Shown: positions 32,121 to 44,114 of the stretch, piece by piece
How the letters are laid out: each line of letters starts with the position of its first letter
How positions within the stretch are numbered: the stretch's first letter is position 1
Source: Alicycliphilus denitrificans K601
GTDB taxonomy: Bacteria; Pseudomonadota; Gammaproteobacteria; Burkholderiales; Burkholderiaceae_C
Direction: 5' to 3'
Assembly (NCBI RefSeq): GCF_000204645.1
Contig: NC_015422.1
Coordinates: forward strand, 310,001-374,000
Length of the DNA stretch: 64,000 nt
Program-made: the position numbers and the translations under genes
The notes under the pieces: model-generated
Told to the model about the DNA's origin: nothing
The model's database searches: none
Seen by the model: the letters and a program-made list of their open reading frames with translations, nothing else

Positions 32121-32933
32121 TCAGAGCGCCATCTCGTAGCCCACGGTGATGGGCGCGTGGTCGCTGAACTTCTCCCCCTTGTAGATGGCCTCGGTGCGCG
32201 CCAGCTGCGCGAGCGCCGGCGTGGCCAGGTGGTAGTCCAGCCGCCACCCCACGTTGTTCGCATACGCCTGGCCCCGATTGCTCCACCATGTGTAGCAGGC
32301 GTCCGTCGCATCCGGCTGCAGCCGGCGGTACACGTCCACCAGGCCGCCGTCCGTGTCGTCGCCCAGCAGCTTCGTCATCCACGCGCGCTCCTCGGGCAGG
32401 AAGCCGCTGTTCTTCTGGTTGCTGCGCCAGTTCTTCAGGTCGGCTTGCCGGTGGGCGATGTTGATGTCGCCGCACAGGATGAACTCGCGCTCGGCCTTCA
32501 GGCGCATCAGGTGGGGGTGGAATTCATCGAGGAAGCGGTACTTGGCCAGCTGGCGCTCCTCGCCCGAGGAGCCGCTGGGAAAGTAGGCGCTGATGATGGA
32601 CAGCCTGCGCGAAGGCGTGTCGAAGCGCAGCTCCATGTAGCGGCCCTCGGCGTCGAACTCCTGAGAGCCGTAGCCGGCCAGCACGTCGCTGGGTTCGTGG
32701 CGCGTGTAGATGCCCACGCCCGAGTAGCCTTTCTTGGCCGCGAAGTGGAAGTGGCCCCTCAGGCCCGCCAGCTCCTCGAAGCGGCCCTGCATGTCCGCGG
32801 ACTGGGCCTTTATCTCCTGTACGCAAATACAATCCGGGCGGTTCTGGTCTATCCACGCCTCCACGCCCTTGGACGTGGCCGAGCGGATGCCGTTGAGGTT
32901 GAGACTGGTTAATTTGAACAAGGAAGCATCCAT
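32121..32933 (-). CDS. xth: Exodeoxyribonuclease III
   Basis: AP endonuclease and 3'-5' exonuclease of base-excision repair. The 270-residue protein carries LNLNGIRSA, VQEIKAQ (metal Glu), CGDINIAHR (Asp and Asn), the WWSNRG region, WRLDYHLAT and the final SDHAPI with the catalytic His. The ATG at 32933 overlaps the divergent pyrE start codon by two bases; it has no ribosome site, so a TTG four codons in (32921) is an alternative. Its promoter must lie inside pyrE in either case. Confidence 0.92.
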   Translation of the reverse strand: MDASLFKLTSLNLNGIRSATSKGVEAWIDQNRPDCICVQEIKAQSADMQGRFEELAGLRGHFHFAAKKGYSGVGIYTRHEPSDVLAGYGSQEFDAEGRYMELRFDTPSRRLSIISAYFPSGSSGEERQLAKYRFLDEFHPHLMRLKAEREFILCGDINIAHRQADLKNWRSNQKNSGFLPEERAWMTKLLGDDTDGGLVDVYRRLQPDATDACYTWWSNRGQAYANNVGWRLDYHLATPALAQLARTEAIYKGEKFSDHAPITVGYEMAL

Positions 32934-33630
32934 GGTGACAGAAAGCGCGCAAGGCCCCGTGCGGGACCGTCTGGCGCAGGATTTCGTGCGTTTCGCGGTC
33001 GAGTCCGGCGTGCTGCGCTTTGGCGAGTTCAAGACCAAGGCGGGCCGCATGAGCCCGTATTTCTTCAACGCCGGATTGTTCGACGACGGCGCCAAGATGG
33101 GCCGGCTCGCGCAATTCTATGCACAGGCGCTGGTGGCCAGCGGCATCGAGTTCGACATGCTGTTCGGCCCCGCCTACAAGGGCATCCCGCTGGGCGCCAC
33201 CGTGGCCGTGGAGCTGGCGCGCCTGGGGCGCAACGTGCCCTTCGCCTACAACCGCAAGGAGGCCAAGGACCATGGCGAGGGCGGCACGCTGGTGGGCGCG
33301 CCGCTCAAGGGCCGCGTGCTCATCATTGACGACGTGATGAGCGCCGGCACGGCAGCGCGCGAATCCATCGCGCTGATCCGCGCCGCGGGCGCCACGCCGC
33401 ACGCCATCGCCATCGCGCTCGACCGCCAGGAGAAGGCTACCGAGAACGGCCGCGACGTGGATCACAGCGCCGTGCAGTACGTGCGCCGCGAGCTCGGCAT
33501 GCAGGTCTGCGCCATCGCCAGGCTTGCCGACCTGCTGCGCTACCTGGAGGCCGATGGCGGCGACCCGCAGATCCACGCCCACCACGAGCGCGTGCTGGCC
33601 TACCGCCAGCGCTACGGCGTGGACGATTAA
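32932..33630 (+). CDS. pyrE: Orotate phosphoribosyltransferase
   Basis: Makes orotidine 5'-phosphate from orotate and PRPP in pyrimidine synthesis. The 232 residues include FKTKAGRMSPYFFNAG at the N-terminus, the GPAYKGIPLG loop, FAYNRKEAKDHGEGG (flexible catalytic loop) and the PRPP motif VLIIDDVMSAGTA. The ATG at 32932 follows AAGGAAG with good spacing and is well supported. The start codon shares CATG with the antisense xth start, an extreme divergent overlap. A DUF4124 gene follows. Confidence 0.95.
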   Translation: MVTESAQGPVRDRLAQDFVRFAVESGVLRFGEFKTKAGRMSPYFFNAGLFDDGAKMGRLAQFYAQALVASGIEFDMLFGPAYKGIPLGATVAVELARLGRNVPFAYNRKEAKDHGEGGTLVGAPLKGRVLIIDDVMSAGTAARESIALIRAAGATPHAIAIALDRQEKATENGRDVDHSAVQYVRRELGMQVCAIARLADLLRYLEADGGDPQIHAHHERVLAYRQRYGVDD

Positions 33631-33650
33631 GGCAGGGGCAGAGGGGCGCG

Positions 33651-34355
33651 ATGGCGGGCGTACGGCGGATGGGCGGACTGCTGGCATGCGCTGCCGGCCT
33701 GGCGCTGGGCGCGCTGGCGCCGGCCTGGGCGCAGCAGGGCAAGACCGCGCAGGAGGTCTACACCTGCATCGACAGGCAGGGCCGCCGCATCACATCCGAC
33801 CGGCCCATCGCCGAATGCGTGGACCGCGAGCAGCGCGTCCTGGACCACACGGGCACCGAGCGCCGCCGCATCGGCCCCACGCTGACGGAGCACGAACGCG
33901 CGGCCCAGGAGGCGCAGCGCCGCAAAGAGGCAGAGGAGCGCGCGCGCTTCCTGGAGGAGCGCCGGCGCGAGCGCGTGCTGCTGGCGCGCTACCCCGACGA
34001 GGCTGCGCACCAGGCTGAGCGCGAGGCCGCTATCGACCAGGTGGAGGAGGTCATCGTCGTGGCCCACAAGCGCATCCAGGCGCTGAAGGCCGAACGCAGG
34101 CGCATCGACGTGGAGCTGGAGTTCTACCGCGGCGACCCTGCCAAGGCGCCCGCGAAGCTGCAGCGCCAGATCGCCGAGAACGACCAGGCCCTGGCCGAGC
34201 AGCAGCGCTTTCTGGTCGCGCAGGACCTGGAGAAGCGCCGCATCCACCAGCGCTTCGATGCCGAGCTGGCCCAGCTGCGCCAGCTGTGGGCGGCCCAGCG
34301 GGCTGCGGCCACGCAATGGGCGCAGCCGCCCGCCACCGCGCCGGTGCAAAAATAA
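33651..34355 (+). CDS. DUF4124-domain periplasmic/envelope protein
   Basis: A 234-residue exported protein with signal peptide (GLLACAAGLALGALAPAWAQ), then a short DUF4124 module (YTCIDRQGRRITSDRPIAEC) with two cysteines. A long charged, probably coiled-coil region of Glu, Arg and Gln follows (about 80-215). Function is unknown; such proteins are common beside housekeeping genes in this group. It lies 20 bases after pyrE, and its stop codon sits inside the terminator hairpin. Confidence 0.85.
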   Translation: MAGVRRMGGLLACAAGLALGALAPAWAQQGKTAQEVYTCIDRQGRRITSDRPIAECVDREQRVLDHTGTERRRIGPTLTEHERAAQEAQRRKEAEERARFLEERRRERVLLARYPDEAAHQAEREAAIDQVEEVIVVAHKRIQALKAERRRIDVELEFYRGDPAKAPAKLQRQIAENDQALAEQQRFLVAQDLEKRRIHQRFDAELAQLRQLWAAQRAAATQWAQPPATAPVQK

Positions 34356-34380
34356 AGGCCCCGCGGGGCCTTTATTTTTT
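34348..34380. terminator. Bidirectional intrinsic terminator
   Basis: A perfect palindrome whose core GGCCCCGCGGGGCC is extended by AAATAAA and TTTATTT on either side, followed by a T run. It serves the DUF4124 gene on the plus strand and, with its A run read in reverse, gatB on the minus strand. Confidence 0.88.
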
Positions 34381-34420
34381 TGATAGCAGTCAGCGCTTGG
34401 CTGGTGGACGTTTTTGGCAG
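34380..34420 (-). repeat. Interspersed palindromic repeat, partial copy 5
   Basis: TTGATAGCAGTCAGCGCTTGG followed by GGACGTTTTTGGC. The outer ends match the family in reverse orientation but the second palindrome arm is missing. It lies directly after the terminator, before the gatB stop codon. Confidence 0.6.
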
Positions 34421-34423
34421 TTT

Positions 34424-35869
<1,446 letters not shown>

Positions 35870-35871
35870 GG

Positions 35872-37362
35872 TCAGATGCCCTCCGGCGCCCGGAGGTGGA
35901 AGTCTGTCGCCTGCTGCAGGCGGTGCGCGGCATTGAGCAGCCGCGCTTCCTGGAAGTAGTTGCCGATCAGCTGCAGGCCCACGGGCAGGCCGCCTTCGCC
36001 GAAGCCCGCGGGCACGCTCATGCCGGGCAGGCCGGCCAGCGAGGCGGGCAGGGTGTAGATGTCGGCCAGGTAGTTGGCCACCGGGTCGTTCTGGCTGCCC
36101 AGCCGCCAGGCCGTGGTGGGGGCCACGGGGCCGGCGATCAGGTCGCATTCCTTGAAGGCCGCCTGGAAGTCGTCGGCGATCATGCGGCGCAGCTTCTGCG
36201 CCTGCAGGTAGTAGGCGTCGTAGTAGCCCTCGGACAGCACGTAGGTGCCGATCATGATGCGGCGCTTGACCTCGTCGCCGAAGCCCTGGGCGCGGGTCTT
36301 CTTGTACATGTCCAGCAGGTCGGCGTAGTCCTTGGCGCGGTAGCCGTAGCGCACGCCGTCGAAGCGCGAGAGGTTGGACGAGGCCTCGGCGGGGGCCAGG
36401 ATGTAGTACACGGGCACCGACAGATCGGTGCGCGGCAGCGTGATGGGCACCAGCCGGGCGCCGAGCTTCTCGTACTCCTTGAGCGCCGCGTCCACGGCGG
36501 CGTGCACGTCCGCCGCCAGGCCTTCGCCGAAGAACTCGGCCGGCACGCCGATGCGCAGGCCCTCCAGGCTGTCGCCCAGCGCGCGGCCGAAGTCCTCGGC
36601 GGGCCGGTCCAGGCTGGTCGAGTCGCGGTCGGGGTCGGGCCCGCACATGGCGGAGAGCAGCAGCGCGCAGTCCTCGGCCGAACGGGCCATCGGCCCCGCC
36701 TGGTCCAGGCTGGAGGCGAAGGCGATCATGCCGTAGCGGCTGGCGCGCCCGTAGGTGGGCTTGATTCCGGTGACGCCGCAGAAGCTTGCGGGCTGGCGGA
36801 TCGAGCCGCCCGTGTCCGTGCCCGTCACGGCCGGCGCTAGGCGCGCGGCCACGGCGGCGGCCGAGCCGCCCGACGAGCCGCCGGGCACGCGCGCGCCGTC
36901 CCAGGGGTTGCGCACGGGCCGGGGCGCGTCGAACCCCACGGGGGCGACGGCCGAGTTCTCGTTGGTGCCGCCCATGGCGAACTCGTCGCAGTTGAGCTTG
37001 CCCAGCGTCACGCAGCCGGCTTCGGCCAGCCTGGCCACAACGGTGGCGTCGAACGGCGAGCGGTAGCCCGCCAGCATGCGGCTGGCGGCGGTGGTGGGGA
37101 AGTCGCGCGTGACGAAGATGTCCTTGTGCGCGATGGGCACGCCCGCCAGTGGCGCGGCGGTGCCTGCGGCTATCGATGCGTCCTGCGCGCGGGCCTGGGC
37201 CAGCGTGGCGTCCTCGTTCAGTGCCACGTAGGCGCCCAGGTGTTGGTGGCTCTTGGCGCGGGCCAGGAAATGCTGGGCGGCCTCCACGGCCGATACCTGG
37301 CCGCCGCGCAGCGCGGCGGCCAGCTGGGCCACGCCCATGTCGTGCAGTACGGTGGAGCTCAT
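35872..37362 (-). CDS. gatA: Asp-tRNA(Asn)/Glu-tRNA(Gln) amidotransferase subunit A
   Basis: The 496-residue amidase subunit that releases ammonia from glutamine. The amidase-signature catalytic residues are visible: Lys in PIAHKDIFV, the cis-Ser in [13 protein letters not shown] and the nucleophilic Ser in [16 protein letters not shown]. It overlaps gatC by four bases. Length and motifs are canonical. Confidence 0.96.
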   Translation of the reverse strand: MSSTVLHDMGVAQLAAALRGGQVSAVEAAQHFLARAKSHQHLGAYVALNEDATLAQARAQDASIAAGTAAPLAGVPIAHKDIFVTRDFPTTAASRMLAGYRSPFDATVVARLAEAGCVTLGKLNCDEFAMGGTNENSAVAPVGFDAPRPVRNPWDGARVPGGSSGGSAAAVAARLAPAVTGTDTGGSIRQPASFCGVTGIKPTYGRASRYGMIAFASSLDQAGPMARSAEDCALLLSAMCGPDPDRDSTSLDRPAEDFGRALGDSLEGLRIGVPAEFFGEGLAADVHAAVDAALKEYEKLGARLVPITLPRTDLSVPVYYILAPAEASSNLSRFDGVRYGYRAKDYADLLDMYKKTRAQGFGDEVKRRIMIGTYVLSEGYYDAYYLQAQKLRRMIADDFQAAFKECDLIAGPVAPTTAWRLGSQNDPVANYLADIYTLPASLAGLPGMSVPAGFGEGGLPVGLQLIGNYFQEARLLNAAHRLQQATDFHLRAPEGI

Positions 37363-37658
37363 TCGATCACCTTGGGCACGAGGAAGAGGCCGCGTTCCAC
37401 GGCGGGGGCGCTCTGCTGGTTCGCTTCGCGCTGGTCGGGTTCGCTGGCCACGTCGTCCCGCAGGCGCAGGTGCACGTCCTGGATCGCCGCGACGGGGTGG
37501 GGCAGCGGGGCGATGCCGCCGGTGTCCACGGCGCGCATCTTCTCCACGATGCCGAAGAAACCGTTGAGCTGAGTGAGCATGCGCTCGCTTTCGGCAGGGC
37601 TGAGCTCGAGCCGCGCCAGATGGGCGATGCGGCCGATGTCCTGGGGTGTCAGTGCCAT
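37359..37658 (-). CDS. gatC: Asp-tRNA(Asn)/Glu-tRNA(Gln) amidotransferase subunit C
   Basis: A 99-residue stabilising subunit with the family pattern [16 protein letters not shown] at the N-terminus, [12 protein letters not shown] in the middle and the terminal LVPKVIE. First gene of the gatCAB operon, divergent from mreB. Confidence 0.95.
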   Translation of the reverse strand: MALTPQDIGRIAHLARLELSPAESERMLTQLNGFFGIVEKMRAVDTGGIAPLPHPVAAIQDVHLRLRDDVASEPDQREANQQSAPAVERGLFLVPKVIE

Positions 37659-37863
37659 AAGGGGATGGGGCGCGGGGAAACCGGATGTAAAGCTGTCATC
37701 CGTGCCGCGCCAGGGGAGTTATTCACAGGGGATGCGTTATTATCCCGGCTTTGCCGCAAGACCTCCACATTGCCGGTCATTGTGTGAAAAAAGCCAGCAA
37801 ACACCCTGTAAAAACCCGGCGATGGCAGGCCGAAGCGCATGCCGTGCCTGAGAGGACCCCTGA
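37659..37863. promoter_or_regulatory. Divergent promoter region of gatCAB and mreBCD
   Basis: A 205-base gap between two core operons reading away from each other. The stretch TTATTAT at 37737-37743 is the best -10-like sequence on the plus strand, but no -35 at proper spacing was found. AT-rich sequence about 37780-37815 may hold further promoter elements. No gene is seen. Confidence 0.4.
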
Positions 37864-38907
<1,044 letters not shown>

Positions 38908-38936
38908 GCGCGCGCCGCGCTTGGCAGGCAGCCCGC

Positions 38937-39854
38937 ATGCCCCTGGGAACCCTGGACCGCACGGCCCCTACGCTGTTCAAGCACGGGCCGTCGCCGCTGT
39001 CCCGACTCACCCTCTACAGCGCCTTGGCGCTGTTTTTGATGGTGGCGGACGCGCGCTTCCACGTCGCCGATCCGCTGCGCAAGGCCGTGGCCACCGTGCT
39101 GTATCCGCTGCAGTGGCTCATGCTGCAGCCCGTGGAGCTGGCCGGCAAAGGCGCGCAGTATTTCCAGTCGCTGCAGGCGGCGCAGCAGGCCGCGGACGAG
39201 GCCAGCAAGAAGATGGCGCAGATGTCCGTGCGCGCGGGCGAGGCCGACCAGCTGCTGCGCGAGAACGCCGAGCTGCGCCAGCTGCTCGCGCTGCGCGAGC
39301 GCCTGGACACGCCGGCCCAGGCCGCGCAGGTGCTCTATGACACGGCCGACCCGTACACGCGCCGCATCATGGTGGACCGCGGCCAGCTGGCCGGGGTGGA
39401 GCCGGGCTCGCCCGTGGTGGACGCGGCCGGCGTGCTCGGCCAGGTCACGCGCGTGTTCCCCATGCTCAGCGAGGTCACCCTGCTCATCGACCGTGACCAG
39501 GCCATACCCGTGCTCAACCTGCGCACGGGCGCGCGCAGCGTGGCTTACGGCGACCCCGTGGCCGGCCCCGGCGGGGGCATGGAGCTGCGCTTCACGCCCG
39601 CCAATGCCGACGTGCAGGAGGGCGACCTGCTCACCACCAGCGGCGTGGACGGACTGTACCCCGCGGGCCTGCCCGTGGCGCGCGTGCTGCGCGTGGAGCG
39701 CCGGGCGGACTCGGCCTTCGCGCGCATCTACTGCGCGCCCCTGGCCCAGGTCCATGGCGCGCGCCACGTGATGGTGCTCAAGCCCCTCGTGGCCGACATG
39801 CCCGCACGCCCCGAGCCCGAGCCGGCGCCGCAGAAGCGCGGAGGCCGCAAATGA
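38937..39854 (+). CDS. mreC: Rod shape-determining protein MreC
   Basis: A 305-residue bitopic periplasmic scaffold of the elongasome. It has one membrane segment near residues 23-45, a coiled coil (about 75-120, rich in Ala, Glu and Gln) and the two-barrel MreC domain with DRGQLAGVEPGSPVV and EGDLLTTSGVDGLYPAGLPV. The C-terminus is a charged tail. It overlaps mreD by four bases. Confidence 0.96.
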   Translation: MPLGTLDRTAPTLFKHGPSPLSRLTLYSALALFLMVADARFHVADPLRKAVATVLYPLQWLMLQPVELAGKGAQYFQSLQAAQQAADEASKKMAQMSVRAGEADQLLRENAELRQLLALRERLDTPAQAAQVLYDTADPYTRRIMVDRGQLAGVEPGSPVVDAAGVLGQVTRVFPMLSEVTLLIDRDQAIPVLNLRTGARSVAYGDPVAGPGGGMELRFTPANADVQEGDLLTTSGVDGLYPAGLPVARVLRVERRADSAFARIYCAPLAQVHGARHVMVLKPLVADMPARPEPEPAPQKRGGRK

Positions 39855-40372
39855 TCATGCCCAAGGGCCAGCAGCTGCTGCTGCCGGTGAGCCCCGCCTT
39901 CATCTGGGCCAGCCTGCTGGCGGCCCTGGCGCTGAACATGCTGCCGCTGGGCCGCGTGGTCTGGACGCCGGATTGGGTCATGGTGCTGCTCGTGTTCTGG
40001 GGCATGCACCAGCCGCAGCGCGTGGGACTGGGCGTGGCCTTCGCCATGGGGCTGTGCATCGACGTGAACCAGTCTGCGTTGCTGGGCCAGCACGCGCTGG
40101 TGTATTGCGGCCTGATGTTCGGCGCCCAGTACACCCATCGCCGCTTGCTGTGGTTCGGGCAGCTGCTGCAGGCGCTGCAGCTGCTGCCGCTGTTCTTCGC
40201 CGCCCATGCGGTGGAGCTGGCGCTGCGCGTGGTCGCCGGCGGCGGTACCCTGCCCGGGTTCGAGGGCCTGGTGGCGCCGCTGCTGGAGGCGGCCATCTGG
40301 CCCCTGGCCAGCTGGATCCTGCTGGCGCCGCAGCGCCGGCCGCCGGACCAGGACGATAATCGTCCCTTGTGA
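39851..40372 (+). CDS. mreD: Rod shape-determining protein MreD
   Basis: A 173-residue integral membrane elongasome protein with about five hydrophobic segments and FAMGLCIDVNQSALLGQHAL typical of MreD in this group. The ATGA overlap with mreC indicates translational coupling. Confidence 0.94.
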   Translation: MIMPKGQQLLLPVSPAFIWASLLAALALNMLPLGRVVWTPDWVMVLLVFWGMHQPQRVGLGVAFAMGLCIDVNQSALLGQHALVYCGLMFGAQYTHRRLLWFGQLLQALQLLPLFFAAHAVELALRVVAGGGTLPGFEGLVAPLLEAAIWPLASWILLAPQRRPPDQDDNRPL

Positions 40373-40388
40373 ACGGGGGCCGAAGGCG

Positions 40389-42332
40389 ATGACCGAGCTG
40401 CGCAATGTCGAGGCCGACACCTGGCGCTTTCGCCTGCGCGTGTTCGTGCTGGGCGTGGTGGTGTTATTGGCCTTCGTGCTCATCGCCGCGCGCCTGGTGG
40501 TGCTGCAGGTGGTGCGCCACGAGGACCTGGCCGACCAGGCGGAAAGCAACCGCACGGCCATCGTGCCCATCGTGCCCAACCGCGGCCTGATCATCGACCG
40601 CAACGGCGTGGTGCTGGCCACCAATTATTCGGCCTACACGCTGGAGATCACGCCCTCGCGCGCCATGGACCTGGAGGCGACGATCGACGAGCTGGCCCAG
40701 ATCGTGGACATACAGCCGCGCGACCGGCGCCGCTTCAAGCGCCTGCGCGAGGAGTCGCGCAGCTTCGACTCCCTGCCCATACGCACGCGCCTGACCGACC
40801 AGGAGGTGGCGCGCTTCGCGGCGCAGCGCTACCGCTTCCCCGGCGTGGAGATCAAGGCGCGGCTGTTCCGCAACTACCCGCTGGGTGAGGTGGCGAGCCA
40901 CGCTATCGGCTACATCGGCCGTATCAACCAGCGCGAGAAGGAGCGCATCGAGGATTCGGACGACGCGGCCAACTACCGCGGCACGGACTACATCGGCAAG
41001 CTCGGCGTGGAGCAGAGCTTCGAGTCCACGCTGCACGGCCATACGGGCTTCGAGCGCATGGAGACCTCGGCCGGCGGCCACGCCGTGCGGCGCCTGAACA
41101 GCCACCCGGCCACGCCGGGCAACACGGTGATGCTGTCGCTGGACATCAAGCTGCAGAAGCTCGTCGAGGATATGTTCGGCGAACGCCGCGGCGCGCTCGT
41201 GGCGCTCGACCCGCGCAATGGCGAGGTGCTGGCGCTGGTGTCCAAGCCCACGTTCGACCCCAACCTGTTCGTCGAGGGCATAGACCAGGAGAACTGGCAG
41301 GCGCTCAACGAGTCCATCAACAAGCCCCTGCTCAACCGCGCGCTGCGCGGTACCTACCCGCCGGGCTCCACCTACAAGCCCTTCATGGCGCTGGCGGCGC
41401 TGGAGCTCAAGAAGCGCTCGCCCACGCAGGTCTACAGCGACCCGGGTTTCTTCAACTACGGCGGGCGCACCTTCCGCAGCCACGAAGGGGGCCTGGGCGG
41501 CGTGGACATGCACCGCGCCATCCAGTATTCGAGCAACACCTATTTCTACTCGCTGGCCGTGGACATGGGGGTGGACGTCATCCACGACTTCATGAAGCCG
41601 CTGGGCTTCGGCCAGATCACCGGCATCGACCTGGGGGGCGAGGTGCGCGGCGTGCTGCCCAGCACCGAGTGGAAGAGGAACACCTACAAGCGCCCGGAGA
41701 TGAAGCGCTGGTATTCGGGCGAGACGGTGTCGCTGGGCATCGGCCAGGGCTACAACAACTTCACCATGCTGCAGCTGGCCGTGGCCGAGGCCACGCTCGC
41801 CAACGGCGGCACGCGCTACCGCCCGCACCTGGTCAAGGCCGTGAAGGACCAGGTCAGCGGCCAGGTGAGCGAGGTGCAGCAGCCCCCGGGCGAGCCGCTG
41901 GGCTTCAACCCCAAGAACGTGGCCATCGTGCACAACGCGCTCATGGCCGTGAACCAGGCGGGCACGGGCCGGCGCGTGTTCATGGGCGCGCCCTACACGT
42001 CGGCCGGCAAGACCGGCACGGCCCAGGCCGTGAGCCTGGGGCAGAACGTGAAGTACAACGCCAGGCTGTTGGAGGAGCACCAGCGCGATCATTCGCTGTT
42101 CGCCGCCTTCGCGCCGGTGGAGGAGCCCAGGATCGCCGTCGCCGTGATCGTGGAGAACGCAGGCTTCGGCGCCGCGGCCGCCGCGCCCATCGTGCGCCGC
42201 GTGTTCGATTACTGGCTGCTGGGCCAGTACCCCGGCGAGCAGGACTTGGCGGCCGTCGCCAAGGGCCAGGCCGGGGCTCCCGTAGGCGTGCCGCGGCGCG
42301 CCGACGAAGTCTCCGTCGTGCCGGAGCCTTGA
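40389..42332 (+). CDS. mrdA: Penicillin-binding protein 2 (peptidoglycan transpeptidase)
   Basis: The 647-residue elongation-specific transpeptidase. It has one N-terminal membrane helix (about 18-40), a dimerisation domain with PNRGLIIDRNGVVLA, and the transpeptidase domain carrying the SxxK motif in PPGSTYKPF, SxN in YSSNTYFY and the KTG motif in AGKTGTAQ. The start at 40389 is 17 bases after mreD. Works with MreBCD and RodA; no rodA is in this window directly after it, where arginase lies convergent instead. Confidence 0.97.
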   Translation: MTELRNVEADTWRFRLRVFVLGVVVLLAFVLIAARLVVLQVVRHEDLADQAESNRTAIVPIVPNRGLIIDRNGVVLATNYSAYTLEITPSRAMDLEATIDELAQIVDIQPRDRRRFKRLREESRSFDSLPIRTRLTDQEVARFAAQRYRFPGVEIKARLFRNYPLGEVASHAIGYIGRINQREKERIEDSDDAANYRGTDYIGKLGVEQSFESTLHGHTGFERMETSAGGHAVRRLNSHPATPGNTVMLSLDIKLQKLVEDMFGERRGALVALDPRNGEVLALVSKPTFDPNLFVEGIDQENWQALNESINKPLLNRALRGTYPPGSTYKPFMALAALELKKRSPTQVYSDPGFFNYGGRTFRSHEGGLGGVDMHRAIQYSSNTYFYSLAVDMGVDVIHDFMKPLGFGQITGIDLGGEVRGVLPSTEWKRNTYKRPEMKRWYSGETVSLGIGQGYNNFTMLQLAVAEATLANGGTRYRPHLVKAVKDQVSGQVSEVQQPPGEPLGFNPKNVAIVHNALMAVNQAGTGRRVFMGAPYTSAGKTGTAQAVSLGQNVKYNARLLEEHQRDHSLFAAFAPVEEPRIAVAVIVENAGFGAAAAAPIVRRVFDYWLLGQYPGEQDLAAVAKGQAGAPVGVPRRADEVSVVPEP

Positions 42333-42347
42333 GCGCCTGAACAGGCT

Positions 42348-43259
42348 CTACGCGCGCATCAGCGTGGACTTGCCGAACAGGCTCTCCAGCAGGTCCACCG
42401 CCAGCTCGGCCGTCTGGTTGCGCACGTCCAGCGCCGGGTTCAGCTCCATGACGTCCACCGAGCCCAGGGCGCCGCTGTCGGCCAGCATCTCCATGCACAG
42501 CTGGGTCTCGCGGTAGGTCGGGCCGCCGCGCACCGGCGTGCCCACGCCGGGCGCGATCGTGGGGTCCAGGCCATCCATGTCGAAGCTCAGGTGCAGGTGC
42601 GTGTTCTCGTCCACGTCGGCCAGGGCCGCCTGCATCACGGAGCGCATGCCCAGCTCGTCGATGCTGCGCATGTCGTACACCTCGATGCCCTGCGCGTTGA
42701 CGAAGCGCTTCTCGGTCGCGTCCACGCTGCGCACGCCGAGCAGCGTGATCTGCCGCGCCTGCAGCGCCGGGGCCGCGCCCGCCAGTTGCGTGAGCTGCCG
42801 CGGCCCATGGCCCAGCAGGCAGGCCACGGGCATGCCGTGCAGGTTGCCGCTGGGCGACGAGGCCGGCGTGTTCGCGTCGGCATGGGCGTCGAGCCACAGC
42901 ACCTTCAGGCGCCGGCCGCGCAGGCGGCAGTGCCGCGCCGCGGCGCTGATCGAGCCGATCGCCAGGCAATGGTCGCCCCCCATGAGCAGCGGCAGCCGGC
43001 CGGCGTCGAGCGCGGCCAGCGCGGCGGAGAACACCGCCTGGCTCCAGGCCGTCACCTCGGCCAGGTGCCGGAAGCCCCCGCTGGGCGCGGCCTGTGGGTT
43101 GCCCGGGCCGCTCAGGTTGCCCATGTCCTGCACGTCGGGCTCCAGCGCGCGCAGGGCGCGGGCGATGCCCGCGATGCGCAGCGCGTCCGGCCCCATGCTG
43201 GCGCCGAGCACGCTGGCGCCCACGTCGGTGGGGGCGCCGATCAGGGTCACGGGAGGCAT
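42348..43259 (-). CDS. rocF: Arginase
   Basis: A 303-residue manganese enzyme of the ureohydrolase family converting arginine to ornithine and urea. Metal motifs are GGDHCLAIGS, DAHADANT (with HGMP after it) and SFDMDGLDP; the C-terminus has VDVMELNPALD. Arginase rather than agmatinase is favoured by the N-terminal IGAPTDVGASVLGASMGPDALR. It converges with mrdA and is followed (upstream on this strand) by a TSUP permease gene 13 bases away. Confidence 0.92.
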   Translation of the reverse strand: MPPVTLIGAPTDVGASVLGASMGPDALRIAGIARALRALEPDVQDMGNLSGPGNPQAAPSGGFRHLAEVTAWSQAVFSAALAALDAGRLPLLMGGDHCLAIGSISAAARHCRLRGRRLKVLWLDAHADANTPASSPSGNLHGMPVACLLGHGPRQLTQLAGAAPALQARQITLLGVRSVDATEKRFVNAQGIEVYDMRSIDELGMRSVMQAALADVDENTHLHLSFDMDGLDPTIAPGVGTPVRGGPTYRETQLCMEMLADSGALGSVDVMELNPALDVRNQTAELAVDLLESLFGKSTLMRA

Positions 43260-43272
43260 GGCGTTCTCTCCT

Positions 43273-44031
43273 TCAACGCAGGAAGGCGTCGTAGCCGGTC
43301 TTGAGAATGAGCAGGCTCACCACCAGGATGAAGATGGCGCGCACGAAGCCCGTGCCATGGCGCAGCGCCATGTGCGTGCCCAGCAGGCTGCCCGCCACGT
43401 TGGCCACGGCCAGCGGCAGCGCGAAATGCCACCAGACATGCCCCTTGCTCGCGAACAGGATGATGGCCGCGATGTTGGTGGCCAGGTTCAGCAGCTTGGC
43501 CGACACCGAGGCGTTCAGGAAGTCGTAGCCCAGCAGGCGCACGAACGCGAACACGAAGAAGCTGCCGGCGCCGGGGCCGAAGAAGCCGTCGTAGAAGCCG
43601 ATGGCCAGGCCGATCAGGCAGGCCAGCGCCGTCTCCATGCGGCCCGCGAAGCGCGGCTCGTGGTGGCGCCCCAGTTCCTTCTTGGCCAGCGTGTACAGCA
43701 GCACCGCCAGCAGGATGAGCGGGAGCAGCTTGCGCAGGAAGTCGGCCGAGACCACGGTGACGGTCCAGGCGCCGAAGAACGAGCCGGTGAAGCCCGCGCC
43801 GGCCGCGGGCAGCATGGCGCGCCAGGGCATCTGCACGCGGCGGCTGTACTGCCAGGTGGCCATGGCCGTACCGCAGATGGAGGCGCTTTTGTTGGTGCCC
43901 AGCAGGGTGGCGGGTGGGGCGTTGGTGAAGGTGGCGAACAGCGCGGGCACCAGGATCAGTCCGCCTCCGCCCACGATCGCATCCACGAAACCGGCGAGCA
44001 GCGAGGCCAGCGAGACGATGATCCATTCCAT
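43273..44031 (-). CDS. TSUP (TauE/SafE) family membrane permease
   Basis: A 252-residue inner-membrane protein with about eight hydrophobic segments, the internal repeat signature GFVDAIVGGGGLILVPAL near the start and GFYDGFFGPGAGSFFVFAF in the second half. The family exports or imports sulfite, sulfonates or other organic anions. It lies just upstream of arginase on the same strand, so the two may be cotranscribed, though no functional link is evident. Confidence 0.88.
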   Translation of the reverse strand: MEWIIVSLASLLAGFVDAIVGGGGLILVPALFATFTNAPPATLLGTNKSASICGTAMATWQYSRRVQMPWRAMLPAAGAGFTGSFFGAWTVTVVSADFLRKLLPLILLAVLLYTLAKKELGRHHEPRFAGRMETALACLIGLAIGFYDGFFGPGAGSFFVFAFVRLLGYDFLNASVSAKLLNLATNIAAIILFASKGHVWWHFALPLAVANVAGSLLGTHMALRHGTGFVRAIFILVVSLLILKTGYDAFLR

Positions 44032-44084
44032 GCGCGGGATTGTCGCACCGCCACCACCGAGCCATCGGCCGCCGCGGCCGAGAA

Positions 44085-44114
44085 ATAAAAAGGCACCTGG
44101 GTTGCAGGTGCCTT
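44085..44114 (-). terminator. Intrinsic terminator on the minus strand
   Basis: Arms AAGGCACCTG and CAGGTGCCTT form a perfect 10-bp stem around a 5-base loop; on the minus strand the stem is followed by TTTTTATTT. It lies between the GMC oxidoreductase and the TSUP gene, so it ends a transcript coming from the GMC side or a short RNA started in the 44115-44277 gap. A second hairpin (GGCATC/GATGCC) precedes it. No gene is evident in the rest of that gap. Confidence 0.8.

Noticed and set aside
36428..37066. Plus-strand open frames opposite gatA
   Set aside because: They are antisense to the highly conserved amidase sequence and show no independent motif or ribosome site.
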